49,699 nt of DNA from Verrucomicrobiota bacterium. GTDB lineage: Bacteria; Verrucomicrobiota; Verrucomicrobiia; Limisphaerales; SIBE01. The DNA is taken from contig JAQBVM010000008.1 in the NCBI GenBank assembly GCA_027623095.1, positions 1-49,699 of the forward strand, in the 5' to 3' direction. Below the pieces are notes generated by a model that saw only the letters and a program-made list of their open reading frames with translations, had not been told where the DNA came from and did not search any database. The first letter of the stretch is position 1; each line of letters starts with the position of its first letter. This document shows positions 48,677 to 49,699 of this stretch, one piece after another. Made by a program: the position numbers and the translations under genes.

Positions 48677-49699
48677 TCACAATCCTGTTTTCTCTCGAAT
48701 CCAATCTGAGATGCCCTTCAATGCGGCAGGATTAATCGTCTCTTCGATTTGGCCGTACTCGGAAATCGCCCCAGTTTTGCATTCCTGGAACAGGTGATTC
48801 AAGCCCGGCAACTCGACCGTTAGGACGTTCATGTTGCCTCCTTTTTGCACCGCGTCACGGATGGCCTCCAAATTCGGCTTTGCGGCGACTTGCAGATCCT
48901 TTTCCCCATTTATCGCCAGCACAGGGCATTTCACTCTTTGCAGTATCGGACGCGGATCATAGGAAAGAATATCGCGAAACCATGTGCTCAGGACCATCTT
49001 TGCCTGAGACTTGATGTTGGCGTCGGTGACACCCAGCGACTTCTTTTGCTCGGGCGTCAAATCGGCCGTGGCTTCTTCCAACACACTGCGAATCGCGTCC
49101 TCAGCGTTCGCGTCGCCTCCGTTCTCCCGGGCAATACTAAAGATCCGGCGTTGTATCTCGGTTTGCTTCGCGAGAGCTTTTTCGTCGGCGCCCATGGTCC
49201 GTGCAATATCCTGGCCCTGTCGAAACAAGAGTTCCTCCATCGGCACACCCACACCAGCTAATAGACCAATAAACGCGACGTCTTTCGATTGAACAGCCGC
49301 CCTCGGCGCAGTGATGCCACCCTCGCTGTGCCCCAGTAATCCAATATGTTTTGAATCGACCTCCGATCTGCCTTTCAAATACGCGACCGCCGCCAACGCG
49401 TCGGAAGTAAAGTCCAAGTTCGTTGCCTTCCCAAAGGATCCGCCCGACTTTCCAACACCCCGGTCATCAAACCGAAGCACCGCGATCCCCTGGCGTGTGA
49501 GGTAATCTGCCAGGACAAGAAACGGTCGATGCCCCATAATCGCTTCATCACGGTCCTGCGGCCCGGACCCGGTTAGCAATACAACGGCGGGATGCGGTCC
49601 CTGGGATCTGGGAATCGTCAATGTTCCAGCAAGTGTGATCCCGGCATCTTGGTTCTCGAACGCAACCTCCTCTTCGGCGTAAGGATACGGCTTCTTCGG
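48677..49699 (-). CDS. Alpha/beta hydrolase (partial at window end)
   Basis: The frame stays open to the last base of the window (read in phase from 49699: PKKPYPYAEEEVAFENQDAG, then ITLAGTLTIPRSQGPHPAVV), so the true start lies outside. It has the oxyanion-region LLTGSGPQDRDE, the RFDDRGVGKSGG loop, the nucleophile elbow GHSEGG (Ser as nucleophile), an acid in INGEKDLQV and the catalytic His in PGLNHLFQ. This arrangement matches S9-like/dienelactone-hydrolase-related esterases found as domains in PVC proteins. Upstream parts, perhaps a signal peptide, are not visible. Substrate unknown. Confidence 0.9.
   Translation of the reverse strand, partial: PKKPYPYAEEEVAFENQDAGITLAGTLTIPRSQGPHPAVVLLTGSGPQDRDEAIMGHRPFLVLADYLTRQGIAVLRFDDRGVGKSGGSFGKATNLDFTSDALAAVAYLKGRSEVDSKHIGLLGHSEGGITAPRAAVQSKDVAFIGLLAGVGVPMEELLFRQGQDIARTMGADEKALAKQTEIQRRIFSIARENGGDANAEDAIRSVLEEATADLTPEQKKSLGVTDANIKSQAKMVLSTWFRDILSYDPRPILQRVKCPVLAINGEKDLQVAAKPNLEAIRDAVQKGGNMNVLTVELPGLNHLFQECKTGAISEYGQIEETINPAALKGISDWIREKTGL

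Overview
The window looks like a chromosomal piece of a Verrucomicrobiota bacterium, most likely of the Pedosphaera/Limisphaerales kind. The grounds are family-level: planctomycete/verrucomicrobial c-type haem domains fused to glucose/sorbosone-dehydrogenase-like propellers, a DUF1559-style prepilin beginning [17 protein letters not shown], a secreted sulfatase beside a TAT-exported Gfo/Idh/MocA oxidoreductase, a ThuA fusion, and very large secreted proteins with thrombospondin-3, LamG and choice-of-anchor modules. Most of the start codons I checked have no clear Shine-Dalgarno sequence in front. I saw no rRNA, convincing tRNA, CRISPR array, integrase or intact insertion sequence.

Layout. (1) 345-13536 holds pieces of what reads as one giant secreted protein of about 4,400 residues, cut by two apparent one-base deletions in homopolymer runs and by an in-frame TAG. 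(2) 13690-16710 is a divergent pair: oxidoreductase and sulfatase. (3) 16887-19255 holds a cysteine-desulfurase relative whose PLP lysine position is Arg, followed by an Mrp/ApbC Fe-S carrier. (4) 19428-21184 has a small protein, then pyrR and pyrB with overlapping ends. (5) 21206-27656, all on the minus strand, reads fumarase alpha and beta, a sensor kinase with its NarL-type regulator, and three pseudopilin-like genes. (6) 27759-29666 has a membrane protein with a GrpE-like head, a lone receiver protein and an unknown protein. (7) 29931-37492 has two multidomain haem/propeller proteins around an unusual SDR with a zinc-knuckle N-terminus and an unknown two-gene unit. (8) 37896-46878 is an envelope/secretion region: Sel1 lipoprotein, a 1,411-residue secreted protein with four copies of one module, a small lipoprotein, a prepilin and a second secreted protein with a related C-terminal tail. 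(9) 47073-49699 has a fatty acid desaturase, a Cys-rich small protein and an alpha/beta hydrolase that runs off the window.

The most unusual observations are the PLP-lysine-less desulfurase next to mrp, the membrane-anchored GrpE-like protein, the SDR that lacks the catalytic Tyr but has a CxxC-CxxC region, the interrupted giant gene, and three short 3'-terminal gene remnants (SDR, ABC exporter, LuxR regulator) in spaces between intact genes. Two palindromic repeat elements and an operator-like palindrome lie in the envelope region. No single stretch clearly declares itself as a new defence or mobile system; the best candidates for new biology are the altered desulfurase/Mrp pair and the secreted modular proteins with their shared tail.
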